Part shown: positions 14,275 to 23,903 of the stretch, in pieces | How positions within the stretch are numbered: position 1 is the first letter of the stretch | Layout of the letters: each line of letters opens with the position of its first letter | From: Tubiluchus corallicola | Taxonomy: Eukaryota; Priapulida; Priapulimorpha; Priapulimorphida; Tubiluchidae | Length of the DNA stretch: 24,629 nucleotides | Direction of reading: 5' to 3' | Assembly (NCBI GenBank): GCA_030141605.1 | Contig: JAQGDQ010000120.1 | Span: forward strand, 498,001-522,629 | Made by a program: the position numbers and the translations under genes | Notes under the pieces: model-generated | The model's input: only the letters and a program-made list of their open reading frames with translations | Databases searched by the model: none | Told to the model about the DNA's origin: nothing

Positions 14275-15718
14275 TGTGAGCCATGGATGAGTGTTCATGG
14301 TATAGACGCAACCATTACAAACAACACTTGTTAATTTGACTGAACAAGTCAATATAACATGTATTCGAGGATAAAAGCATACATAGAATATGAAATAATT
14401 TGGCGTAAGAGTGGGGCAAAATGTATCTGAACTTTATAACAGTCAACAGTATAGAACTATCCAAACTCTGCATTTTACAACATTCATGCACAGAATATAA
14501 AACAGCCTAGCATAAATTATTACAGTAAGACTTATAAACTTTGTACTAGTTTTGACTGTACAGACAGAGCTATCCGAGAATTCAGTAACAATATATTAAT
14601 TTCGGTGGTAACGGGCTCAATAAATATATTTTATGTGTATATATATACATACTTATATATATATATATATAGTTTTTAAGCTTTCTGGCACAATTTTCAG
14701 CGATCTACTTATCAAAGGAAAGATCTCAATCCAATGATGTCTCAGTACAGTTTATTTTTTGAATTGAGTCCACCGGGAGGAATAGTGTGTGAAGAACCTC
14801 CAAAACTGGCCTTTTTGGCCTTTTCTGCCATTATTCGCAAAACTTATACCTTTTGTGCCGTGGGCAGTGTGCACATGAAAACTGCAAAATTAGTTAGTTG
14901 TTCAGCTGATTAAGTTCAAAACAGATTTAATTTTTGGGTTTCAGCTATTACAGCTATTTTTCCTAAAGGTATGTTTATAATATAATGATAATCAATCGTT
15001 CATGGTATATTTGTAATCCAAATTGCAGAAGCAACATGATGTATTATGTTGAGAGTAAAATTTCAATGTTTTGTGTGATAAAATAAAAAATCTTATTGAA
15101 CAAGAGGCATATTTCATTTCCCTGGTCTATTGGTCACTCTCATAAAGTTTTACAATTATGATGAGAACTGATACCTAGCTCTACAATAGCCAAACAACTA
15201 ACTAGGCTTAGAAAAGATATGTGTTTGCTTTCTGGTTAAAGTCCGACTATACCAGTTTAAGCAACTCAACTTATTTTTTACCAGAAGTAAAAGCCATTCT
15301 GGGTTCATTGCTTTTTTTACATTTATCGAACACTTATAAATGTTATTTTTAAGTTTTTTCTTGCTTGCTGATCAGTGACTCCAAGTAAGATCATATTTTA
15401 TACAGTCTTCTAGGTTTTAGAAACAATATCACAGTCCTCTAGATTTTAGTAACAATGTACTCGAAATGGTCTTGAAGGCCTTCATGGCCACAAATAAATT
15501 TTGAACATGCTCAGTCATTTGCAGTGGGATCACAGAAATAGACCCACAATATGGTTAAAACAACGTAGTCGCATCATGAGCGCTACTCCATCACGTCTCC
15601 ATTGCACTAAGACTTTAAAGATGTAGTATCACTGTACTTGCATCAGTTTATAATTTTGGACCTGTCTGCTATATACTTTTAATGTGACACAATAGTGTGC
15701 ATAATAATTGTTGTACAG
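14275..15718. other. Intergenic region between divergent genes
   Basis: This 1.4-kb region separates TMEM192 (minus) from the next gene (plus) and probably holds both promoters, but no TATA box or named site can be assigned. It contains an (AT)n tract at 14637-14671. A locally GC-richer patch at 14770-14890, with GGCC repeated around a T run, has an open plus-strand frame (SPPGGIVCEEPPKLAF onward) without a supported splice context; it may be an old repeat. Confidence 0.6.
14637..14671. repeat. (AT)n microsatellite, interrupted
   Basis: Alternating TA interrupted by ACATACTT, able to form hairpins. Confidence 0.85.
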
Positions 15719-15758
15719 CACGGCAGTGTACAGACTCCACAGTATCAGCAATGAAGAA
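15719..15758 (+). CDS. Unidentified gene, exon 1 (contains the likely ATG)
   Basis: Bounded by AG at 15717-15718 and a consensus donor GTAAGT. ATG at 15751 gives MK plus two bases of Asn. The same frame is open through the whole 40 bases, so it could instead be an internal exon or a trans-spliced first exon. Confidence 0.45.
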
Positions 15759-18017
15759 GTAAGTTTCTTGATTTTGACAAAAATTTTGGAGACACGGCTG
15801 CGATCAACGGGAACTTATTTTACTTTGGCGATTGCAACTGGGTCCTTGATTATGACAAAAATTTTGGAGACATGGCTGTGATCAACAAAAACCTTTTTTA
15901 CTTCAGCGAATGCAGATGTACGGGTCTTCAAGGTCACTTCCAGTATAATGTGGGCATAGCAAAACAATCTGAAGCATTATACAACTTATTTGTGGAGGAA
16001 CAACTTAGATGCAACTGCTATACACTAAGTACATTCCTACCTTTGGATGTCCAAAATAGGGAGATTAAGCTATGGGTCAAGGAAGTGCTGCAAATTCCTC
16101 ACAGTGAGTTTTTGCATCCTAGAATTTTTAAATGCCTGTTTTAAGACCAAATCTGGCAGCAGAAATGCCTTTCAGATAATGCTTTTGGAAAAACACTCGC
16201 TTTTCTTTGAATGTGCAAACAAGTTCGGAGAGAAGATAAATCTTTTAGTTAAAATACTATATTATAGCCAATAATTAAGTATTATTATGCAAGCTAAGTG
16301 CAATCACCCACTCCTATTCTATGTGCTGCATCCCCAGACGTTTTTCCACCTTGTCTAGACGGTGGATGGGATGTTCCATCTCACTGCGATCCTGTTTTGC
16401 GTGATGCTTACGTTGAGGTAACAGTTGGTGGAAAATCGAGATAAACATTTATAAATTGGGAGAATTGCAACATCTATATGGGAACTTATTTGAAATATAA
16501 AATTTGCAACTAATCAATGCCATTATTCTCCAAACCTAATGTGCTCTGCCCTAATACAGACAGCTAAGAGGTCTGAAAACTCATTGATGTTTGTAAGCAG
16601 CATATATATTCCTCAATAGTATTTTGTCATTAATGGTCACGTTACCAGACTGCTGTGCACAATGTAGGCTTATATCAAAATATAATGCGTGCTACTAGAT
16701 TGATTTATTGCTTCAAATTGTAATTATGCGGAGGTGTGACCTTATACTACAATTAAAAGCAGATTCCATTCAACTTTGTATAGTTATTATACGCTATGTA
16801 GAATTATACCATGGATATTTGTTGATATATTAAATTATAGTAAAAAATCATTTGTTCAAATTTAAGAAATGTAAATCTTGCAAAATGAGATTAAATTTCG
16901 TTCCTTTTAATAGATTTTTTTAGTTATGTTCAGTTGTACACTTGATGTATGCTACCAAACAACATTATTGAGCCATAGTGTCAAAGCCCTACAAGACCCG
17001 TAATTGCAAAAAAGTAGGGGTTTCAATGGATTGCTACACAAGATTAACACTTGCCTTAGAACATATACAGTGCAGCTATAAAGATAGAATTTTCACTTGC
17101 TAATAATTGACCTAAACTTTGCAAAGCAAATTATCCTGGCGAAAAATCAAGATGGTGAAATGCAGTGTTTATGCTGAGAAATTTGGAAGTTCAGTAGATA
17201 ACATAACGAACTTTTAAGTTCAATGAAAAGACATTCATATTTATTTGCACTTAGATACTTGAAAGATGCAAACAATGCCCCACTCCAGATTGCTGGATAA
17301 GTTAGAGCAATGAAACACACTGTCCTTTTACATGAAATTTAACTGATTTTGTTTGTTTCTCATTTGCAGTTCTACTACAACACACTCCTTGTCAATGTCA
17401 AAAATTTGAAAGGTGTCAGCGGCTCGTAATGAGACCGGTAAGCAAATTTATTTCCGACTTTTTGACACGCAATAGCGGGCCAGCGCTCCATAAATGCGAA
17501 CAGTATGAGCATGAGTATGTGTTTACCTGAAAGTCAGGATGTAGTTAATTTGTTTGCATGTAATCTATTCAGGAGGCAGGCAGGAACAGTTAACAAAGCA
17601 GCTCGTTGAGTAGCATTAGCGTCGTTGCACAAAAGACTGTTAGTTAACAAAACGGCTCAGTTAGCACTCGAGCTTCGTTCAGCAGTGTGTTATAATAGAG
17701 AATAAGTGAAATAATAGAGCAAAAACAATGCAAACATTGAAGTCATGTTGAGCTAGCCTAGTACCAGAGAGTCAGTTTGGGAGATACAAATTGATGAGCC
17801 ACGGCTCAGCCACCTCCTGATTGGACATTACCGACTCTTTGCTACTCTTTCCCACGAGTTTGCTGCATAAAAGGGCATGATTTTAAGCACATTTCATCAT
17901 TTTTCTCCCGCTAGGAAAATCCTTGCAGTTGAGGCTGAGAAAACAAAGAATATGGACTTGAAGTCTGTGGTTGAGCTCTTCTGGAGTGATGTTCTGCGTC
18001 GGATTCCTGACAGCTAA
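15751..18017 (+). CDS. Unidentified five-exon gene, 147-residue product with two CxC motifs
   Basis: Coding exons are 15751-15758 (within exon 15719-15758), 15907-16103, 16338-16417, 17370-17425 and 17915-18017. The four junctions join in phases 2, 1, 0 and 2, and the frame stays open from ATG to TAA. Donors are GTAAGT, GTGAGT, GTAACA and GTAATG; acceptors include TTTTTTACTTCAG, CATCCCCAG and CATTTGCAG. The product starts MKNECRCTGLQGH and has LRCNCY near residues 36-41, PPCLDGGWDVPSHCDP near 72-87, FYYNTLLVNVKNL near 96-108, and ends FWSDVLRRIPDS. Cys at 5, 7, 38, 40, 74 and 85 could bind metal, which is inference. There is no signal peptide and no membrane helix. An AATAAA at 18085 fits the 3' end. 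I do not recognise the family. If exon 15719-15758 is internal, the protein extends further upstream. The matching phases are the main evidence. Confidence 0.6.
15764..15924 (+). repeat. 78-bp tandem duplication spanning a 3' splice site
   Basis: Copy 1 starts near 15764 and copy 2 near 15842; the shared core GACAAAAATTTTGGAGACA recurs at exactly 78 bases. Copy 2 ends in CTTTTTTACTTCAG, the acceptor of exon 2; copy 1 has TTATTTTACTTTGG at the same place, lacking the AG. The copies also share the first exon bases (GCGATTGCA versus GCGAATGCA). Confidence 0.75.
15907..16103 (+). CDS. Unidentified gene, exon 2
   Basis: Sixty-five codons flanked by one base at each end, from ECRCTGLQGHFQYNVG to EVLQIPH, with donor GTGAGT. 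It is the largest exon and holds both CxC motifs. The frame is also open upstream through the duplicated intron, but the acceptor and the phase of exon 1 favour this start. Confidence 0.62.
16338..16417 (+). CDS. Unidentified gene, exon 3
   Basis: Two bases complete an Asn codon, then 26 codons, VFPPCLDGGWDVPSHCDP to RDAYVE, between CATCCCCAG and GTAACA. Only this frame is open. Confidence 0.62.
16418..17369 (+). other. Intron of the unidentified gene, nothing else seen
   Basis: A 952-base AT-rich intron ending in a good acceptor, TTTGTTTCTCATTTGCAG. No other element was recognised. Confidence 0.6.
17370..17425 (+). CDS. Unidentified gene, exon 4
   Basis: Eighteen codons plus two bases, FYYNTLLVNVKNLKGVSG. 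Use of donor GTAATG at 17426 keeps the frame open into exon 5; a stronger-looking donor GTAAGC at 17437 would include an in-frame TAA at 17427-17429. Confidence 0.55.
17426..17914 (+). other. Intron with a 54-bp imperfect tandem duplication
   Basis: AGTTAACAAAGCAGCTC at 17588 recurs as AGTTAACAAAACGGCTC at 17642, followed in each case by a related stretch ending near TCGTT. Confidence 0.6.
17915..18017 (+). CDS. Unidentified gene, terminal exon
   Basis: After acceptor TTTTCTCCCGCTAG one base completes a Ser codon, then KILAVEAEKTKNMDLKSVV and ELFWSDVLRRIPDS, stop TAA at 18015. Rich in charged residues and probably helical. Confidence 0.62.
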
Positions 18018-18022
18018 TAAAT

Positions 18023-18045
18023 ACTTAATTAAATTTTAATTAAGT
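18023..18045 (+). promoter_or_regulatory. Perfect 11-bp-arm palindrome just after the stop codon
   Basis: ACTTAATTAAA, one central T, then the exact reverse complement, starting 6 bases after the stop. It would fold into an AU-only hairpin in the 3' UTR. Confidence 0.55.
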
Positions 18046-18084
18046 TTCCGTTGCTATAGCTTTAAGTTTTAAATGCCAGTTGGG

Positions 18085-18090
18085 AATAAA
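18085..18090 (+). promoter_or_regulatory. Poly(A) signal of the unidentified gene
   Basis: AATAAA followed by another ATAAA, about 70 bases after the stop; the 3' UTR would be about 90 bases. An AATAAA also overlaps the stop region at 18016. Confidence 0.55.
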
Positions 18091-19345
18091 TAAATCGTTT
18101 TTCTTGCACGCAAAATACTGTTTATTTTTTTTCAAAATTATACGTTTTTTAAACAGTTAAGTTCCGCCATTATATACAGTCGGGCCCCCAATTTTTTTGG
18201 TGCACGACGCCCCTGCCTTGTCATTGCTTTCAGGGTCCAAGGCAGTAGGCTAGTAAATGGCCCTTTGATGGTCTATTGAGTAACCATTATTTTACTGTCT
18301 TAATTATCCCAGTTATCAACGTTATACCCTTTCCTATCTTATAATAATTTATACATTAGTCTGCAGCTGGAGATTAACAAAAAAATAAATAGTACTAAAA
18401 TAACAGAGCGATTAGTATCAACGTTCATCGCGAACAACTTAAAATGCTTATGTAAGATTACCGCTTGCAACTTGCTGTCCTCATTAAGGCTAACCATTTG
18501 CAGTCTTTCTTTGTTTAATTGAAAATAATTTTAAGAATAGAAAATCAAATGATGCACAAACTGTACTAGCAACCATGCAAGAAAGAAATACGCAGCAATT
18601 GCTGCCCCATCTGCTGGCCGTTTTAGCAACATGAGCGAAATGGCTTCTATAGATTTTAGTATAGTTTGTATGATTATTTGTAATTAGTCATTGGTGGCTA
18701 TTGATCAACTGGTTGCTTGTTTTGCATAAATTTTGTTATTATTATAATCATTTAATGTCTAATTACTAAAAGTGTGTTGATATGGTATTTTAATTGCAAA
18801 ATACTGCATTTTGTAAATTATCTTTTTGTATAGACTATGCATACAATTTGTATGATACAAATATCTAAAGCCAATCATTATGTGGGAATATTATTATTTA
18901 CTATTGTAAGCAGATTTAGTGATTTTTAGTTTTGGCTACAACTTTTAAATTCAGGTTGCATTTTTAACTTTAACTAAAGCCAAAAGTAGAATCTGACATA
19001 TTCAGTAACACTTCTGGCCTCCACATCATATAATGTTACTGCTAGTGCCCGTTTCTAGACAATTTTGTTCACACTGACAAAGGTGAGGAAAGTATTTTGA
19101 GGAGGTTGGGCTAAAAACGACACAGCAAATACTCAACTAGTATAACACAAAGACTCAAATCATTTTCAGTGTTTCACAGTAAACCTTAACGCAAAATGCA
19201 CATTAATTTAATACAGAAAGTCAAACTGCTCTTAATGTACATTATGTAAAAAAAAGAACGTTATTTAACAATTATTGTGTGCATTTTTTGCATTAATATG
19301 CAACAAGAACGACATATTATGTAACAAATTAATATAGGTTGGGTG
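18091..19345. other. Intergenic, nothing recognised
   Basis: AT-rich with no supported exon. Minor features are a GC patch with a C run near 18182 and a 14-bp palindrome GCAGCAATTGCTGC at 18592-18605. Confidence 0.55.
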
Positions 19346-19389
19346 TTATCACAGTCTGTTTACTCTAATTACTAGGCCGAGTCAATTTC

Positions 19390-19625
19390 CTTCTGTAGAT
19401 GTGGGTCTGGCCCTGTTTCCATCATCTTCACCTGGGTGATTCTGGTCTGATCTGTGGATGGTCTGCGCTTCTCTGGCGTCTGATATATCAAATATCTCGT
19501 CCGTGGCAGATCAGTCTGAGGTCTGGTCTTCCTAAAGTTTGTTCTTGTGAGTTTGGTTTGTCTGTTTGAAGTCTGATCTTTCAGATGTCTGGCGTCTAAG
19601 ACATCTATCTGAGGTCTGATAGGGG
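19390..19625. repeat. GTCTG-rich degenerate short-period repeat
   Basis: GTCTG or a one-mismatch variant recurs every 8 to 15 bases, often as GGTCTGATCTG or GAGGTCTG. The 92-codon minus-strand open frame across it is a by-product, with Thr/Arg/Gln/Asp low complexity. A related CAGAC-rich block in reverse orientation lies at 20385-20460. Confidence 0.7.
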
Positions 19626-19683
19626 TACTTTTTTCTCTCCAGTACCACATAGAGGATAACTAACACCTACATACAGGTGTGTC

Positions 19684-19944
19684 AATGACCTTATTACAAC
19701 ATGTTTTTTGACCAATGATCGTTTCGGCTAATGAAGCCATTATCAAACTACAAAGACAAATTGATTTATCAACCATAAATTAATAAATTAGGCCAAAAAG
19801 AAGCCAGTTTGTGGCTTTGTATCTTTTAGTGTATTATTTTCTTCTATTTGGCTTGGTAATGGCTTCAGTAGCTGAAATGATTGTCGCTCAATAAACGTTG
19901 ATTCCTAGAAACTGGCTCTTTCGGGTATTTAATGATCTTATTAC
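19684..19944. mobile_element. 233-bp putative non-autonomous insertion between 14-bp direct repeats
   Basis: AATGACCTTATTAC (19684-19697) and AATGATCTTATTAC (19931-19944) flank a 233-bp segment and differ at one base, as in an old target-site duplication. Inside, CGTTTCGGCTAATGAAGCC near 19720 and its diverged inverted copy GGCTTCAGTAGCTGAAATG near 19861 form imperfect inverted repeats about 120 bases apart, each able to form a small hairpin. It has no coding capacity, so it is MITE- or SINE-like; the class is not known. Confidence 0.45.
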
Positions 19945-20384
19945 GGTCTGGATTTGCTCTAATTATTGGACTGGGTCAGTATACATGTATTTTTGTTCCA
20001 GAAGTGGACTCGACTCCGAGTGGGGTGTAGTCTATGTAGGGTCTTAGTATGGCTTGGTCTGGCTTAGGTGTGGTCCGAGTAGCACCAGCCATAGATTCCA
20101 CTGTAAGTTGAAATTTTATGCAGATATACAAGCAGGGGTGGGGCATACAAAGTATTAGGCGTAGCCAAAATTTCTGATATAGCCACCACTAAGACATTAC
20201 CACATACGTTTCCAGGTAAAGTACTCTCTATAGAAGTGTCACGGCACTGATACTGATGCACTTTACCTATTTTGTAGAGAACCTAAGAGAACCTAGCCCT
20301 GCGCCTCAACCGGACCCCACCAATAGACTCACCTGGCTAGATACATACCCTTGTCAGATTAAATCCATGTAGGTTCTCACCATC

Positions 20385-20460
20385 CACAAACAAGACCTCT
20401 GACAGACCACAACTCAGACAGACCAGATTGCAGACAAACTAGCCACAGACTAGGCCAAAC
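20385..20460. repeat. CAGAC-rich repeat, inverse of the GTCTG block
   Basis: CAGACAGACCAG, GCAGACAAAC and CACAGACTAGG lie close together. On the minus strand they read as the same GTCTG family seen at 19390-19625. Confidence 0.55.
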
Positions 20461-20854
20461 TGAATTGGAACTGCAATATAACTGATAGACAGCAGACACG
20501 AAAACATAGTTTTAAGAATTGTTGTCATTATTATTTGCCACATTGTATTTTAAAAAAGGACAATAAATATTTAACAGAATCAACAGGTAAACCTATTGAA
20601 AACTACCTAGTTACGCTTAAATGATTAAATCTATGAAATGTTTGTACAGGCTTAATGGTGCAAGTAAATACGTAACTATGATTCTTGGTTGCTGTTTATA
20701 GCATCATGTTTATCACAGTTCATATTAATGGCAGTGAATCAAATGCTCCCTCTAGTACAGCTTTTTACAGATGCCCACATAAATACATAATACTGTCTTT
20801 TCCAAACATGAAACTCATCTCAACACTTGAGTTACAAACCACACATCTGGCAGT

Positions 20855-20902
20855 AACTATATATATATATATATAGTTGCATATATAACTATATATATAT
20901 AA
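20855..20902. repeat. (AT)n tract with nested palindromes
   Basis: A 24-bp palindrome bounded by AACTAT and ATAGTT (20855-20878) is followed by a second AACTAT(AT)n unit; GCATAT occurs between and after them. Confidence 0.8.
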
Positions 20903-21064
20903 TTGCATATGCAGGACTACATCAGCCTACAGGACTTTTACATACTATAAATTCTAAATCAAGACGTAATAAGCCATTTTTTTCAACTTAGCTAACTTAT
21001 CCACACCTAATTCTCTTACTTCTCACATCACACTTGATAAACTTTTTTGCTACCAATACTAGAA

Positions 21065-21070
21065 TTTATT
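21065..21070 (-). promoter_or_regulatory. Poly(A) signal for the minus-strand gene ending at 21189
   Basis: TTTATT on the plus strand reads AATAAA, 119 bases beyond the stop codon. Confidence 0.5.
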
Positions 21071-21188
21071 TACAAAATGAACTCGTAAATGAGAAGCAAA
21101 TGTTTAGGTGTTACAACTATGTATGACCTGTACAACATGTGCTACAACAATACTATACAAATATCTAGTGTTTATAAAACTAGCAACA

Positions 21189-21503
<315 letters not shown>

Positions 21504-21601
21504 CTGATCTATACCACAACCATAATTATTGCATTACTCTGATATTTATTACGTAATGTTCCCATGTTCCTCCACTTTCCTACATTTTCGTCTTCACCTT
21601 C

Positions 21602-21631
21602 ACTGGGTGACTTTGATTGTTTTCACCCAGT
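21602..21631. repeat. Perfect 9-bp inverted repeat
   Basis: ACTGGGTGA and TCACCCAGT are separated by 12 bases. It lies upstream of the unidentified minus-strand exons. No function is assigned. Confidence 0.5.
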
Positions 21632-22167
21632 CCCACAGTTTTCATTAATTTGGCTTCATAACTCTAGTGCAACACGTACCAAACATTTGGTTAAGATTGC
21701 TCTCATGGATCAAAAATTATTTCAGTTGTGGCTACTTGAAACCTCAAAAAGTGAAATAAAAATGATTACGAAATAAGCTTTTTCACAGTCACAAGGCCCA
21801 TAACTATGTGGAATTTTACTTTGTTTTCATTTATGTCTCCATTGTTGACTAACCTCTCTACTATAGAAGCTCTGGCATGCTGATTATTTGCCCCCAACAT
21901 TCAGTGATTTTTATATTCATTATCTCTGCTGGTTCAGTGGCTCATCTTAGACGAATGACTAATAAGCCAGGCTCCGGTTGCACCACAAACAATGCCTTCA
22001 TATCAGCTTGCAGTGTTTCAAAGTATATAAAAAAATTAGTACGAAGCAATAATGTGATTTGAATCAGCAATCGCTGATATGATCAGTAAATTATCCTCTA
22101 AATTACATTAAACAAACTTTTATGTTTATAGTAGTGTTTTAGTTTCTCGAGCACCGTATTCTTGCAG
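21632..22167. other. No supported gene
   Basis: Open frames of 61 to 70 codons occur on the plus strand but have no consistent flanking splice sites. It is probably intron or intergenic DNA. Confidence 0.5.
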
Positions 22168-22478
22168 CTGCTGCCTTTCCCCCTAAAAAAGCTTCTACCA
22201 AAAGATCCTATGAAAAAAGGTAAAAACAATCTAAACTAGAACCAAGTACGGCATTATAGCTAATCATCTTCGGTAGAAAACTAACTTTCTTCACTGTTCA
22301 GCTCAGTATTGATTGAAACACGAACAACTAGGCAACAGTTTATTTTCCAGCAAATACCCTTTACAATACAAGTTTTTATGGTTATGTACGTCATACAGCA
22401 GCCAATGTTGACTTTTTGAATTTCAAAAAGGTTGTTCAGAATGCCATGTTTAACCTTCCAGACAATGCAGGGCAAAAT
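22168..22478 (+). CDS. Candidate plus-strand gene fragment, two exons
   Basis: Exon 22168-22219 lies between acceptor ATTCTTGCAG and donor GTAAAA and reads LLPFPLKKLLPKDPMKK. Exon 22351-22478 lies between acceptor TTTATTTTCCAG and donor GTAAGT and reads NTLYNTSFYGYVRH, then TAANVDFLNFKKVV and QNAMFNLPDNAGQN. The phases agree (1). The second exon has both strong splice sites and a good composition, and is more convincing than the first. A possible terminal exon at 23064-23102 (PGNSMIQNIEGV, stop, then AATAAA) also fits the phase. No family recognised. Confidence 0.4.
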
Positions 22479-22923
22479 GTAAGTGATTAACTCACAACAC
22501 GATTTAAATGCATAAGATGATGTTCAAATCATGATTACATTGACTGCAAAAACATTATTCATAAACATTTATTAAAATATGAAATTATTAAAGTATTATT
22601 TTATTAAAATCTTGGCGTATAAAAAGCCTAACTGATAGAATACAATTCTTTATTATTTTACAATAAATGTGGAGAAGATATAAAAATGTTTACCTACATC
22701 ACAACTGTATATCAGATCAGTCCAGTCTAAAACAGCTTATTGTATTCTCAATTATTAGTAGCTGTCTTCATCTGTGGTGTCTTTGTAAGTCTACACGCTT
22801 TACTTTATCTACTTTATTTTTACTTATGAAATTTTTGCTATTGTGCACAAACAGAAACTTAACTCAGCTGACAAGTACAGATAGCCCTAGTTTTATAATG
22901 GTACAAAAATGCCGAGGTGATAA

Positions 22924-23284
22924 TCATGGGACAATCTCGATTTCATCAGGTGTTCCTAACGCTTGGTTAACAAAATCATATTTCCGCACTAACTACAAAA
23001 CTTAGTTCAGTCTTTCATTAAACCAAAAACTCTTTTCAAATCACAAAAATACTTCCCTCTCAGCCTGGCAATTCTATGATACAAAATATAGAAGGCGTTT
23101 GAAGAATAAAACTATAAAACTTGAACACTTCTGAAGACGAGGATGATTCAATGCGGCAACAATCGGCTGTGTGATTAGTGATTGTAGCTATAATCACACA
23201 ACCAGCTAACCACACTGCCAAATACTGACCGCATCTTTTCAAATATTCAGAGTCGGGTATCTCCATTAGTTGCTCAGAATTCGA
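22924..23284 (-). CDS. Candidate C-terminal exons of a minus-strand gene
   Basis: Exon 23230-23284 reads SNSEQLMEIPDSEYLKRC after acceptor GTGATTGAGCAG, with donor GTCAGT. Exon 22924-22988 reads RKYDFVNQALGTPDEIEIVP and stops with TGA. The join is in phase (1, giving Val). An AATAAA lies on the minus strand at 22813-22818. It overlaps, on the opposite strand, the space that the plus-strand candidate would use. Alternatively the first exon may continue without splicing into a hydrophobic stretch (YLAVWLAGCVIIATIT). No family recognised. Confidence 0.3.
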
Positions 23285-23903
23285 CTGCTCAATCACACGA
23301 AATAAAATGCAATTCGGAAAATAGGTAAACAATGTAGAATTAAACAATTATAGTAATTTATCAATACCTCTAAAATCTAGATGATAAAAAATTCCTAGAA
23401 TGGCTGAAGTACAACACTAAACTTAAAATATGAGCCAAACCTTAATTTAACAAGAGCATGGCTGCTACTGTAAATCCCATGACTCTCATGTTCGGCACAG
23501 AGAGAACTTTGACGTTTTACATAAGATCACTCTTTTTGGTCAAATTTGGTTCACAAATCAGACAATAAAGGTATACAAAGAGCACTATTTTTTTCAGCGG
23601 TGTTTCCTAGTTTTAAAAGTTTTTATACTCAAATTTTGTACGGCAACTTTCATACAATTGGCGATTTTCACCACATTCCGCAACGTTTTACCTTAGTACC
23701 ATTGTCAATTATCATCTAGCACTTGTACTTGATATTTTGTACAAAACCTGCCTTTATAACATTATAGTCAAATCCTGGATCCTCCCTCCCTGGGGGTCAG
23801 GTAGGAGGTGCCAATACTCTTGTCATAGCTCTTGTCATTTATAGACATTCTGAAGAGCACCAGGCTCATAAATGAAGCAAACACCATATTCAAATTTTTC
23901 TAC
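23103..23903. other. No firmly supported gene; weak open exons on both strands
   Basis: Apart from the exon at 23230-23284, a plus-strand acceptor TTTTTTTCAG near 23597 precedes an open frame (VFPSFKSFYTQILYGN), while the minus strand is also open there (KTLRNVVKIANCMKV). Neither could be tied to a gene. A GC-rich patch lies at 23775-23812. Confidence 0.35.

Larger units (their letters stand above)
19352..19981. repeat. Pair of direct repeats of about 35 bp, 592 bp apart
   Basis: CAGTCTG...CTCTAATTACTAGGCCGAGTCA at 19352-19384 resembles CGGTCTG...CTCTAATTATTGGACTGGGTCA at 19944-19978. They frame the GTCTG block and the 233-bp insert. Confidence 0.5.
19982..21064. other. Intergenic repeat-rich region
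   Basis: Contains G/T-rich repeat remnants at about 20000-20080, the CAGAC block and an (AT)n hairpin tract. The 65-codon minus open frame at 20064-20261 has no domain and overlaps repeat sequence. Confidence 0.5.

Noticed and set aside
15764-16144. Reading the duplicated 26-codon unit as tandem Kelch-like or EF-hand-like repeats
   Set aside because: The exon 1 phase and the strong acceptor at 15905 place the duplication in an intron; Kelch Gly-Gly and EF-hand loop residues are incomplete.
19372-19650. 92-codon minus-strand open frame rich in Thr, Arg, Gln and Asp
   Set aside because: It is the translation of a short-period GTCTG repeat, and its composition follows the repeat.
22281-22475. 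64-codon minus-strand open frame
   Set aside because: The plus strand of the same bases has a better frame with consensus acceptor and donor; the minus frame is Cys/Ile-rich without context.
23775-23812. GC-rich patch that might be a tRNA or small RNA gene
   Set aside because: No cloverleaf, no A or B box; only a partial CCTCC/GGAGG inverted match.
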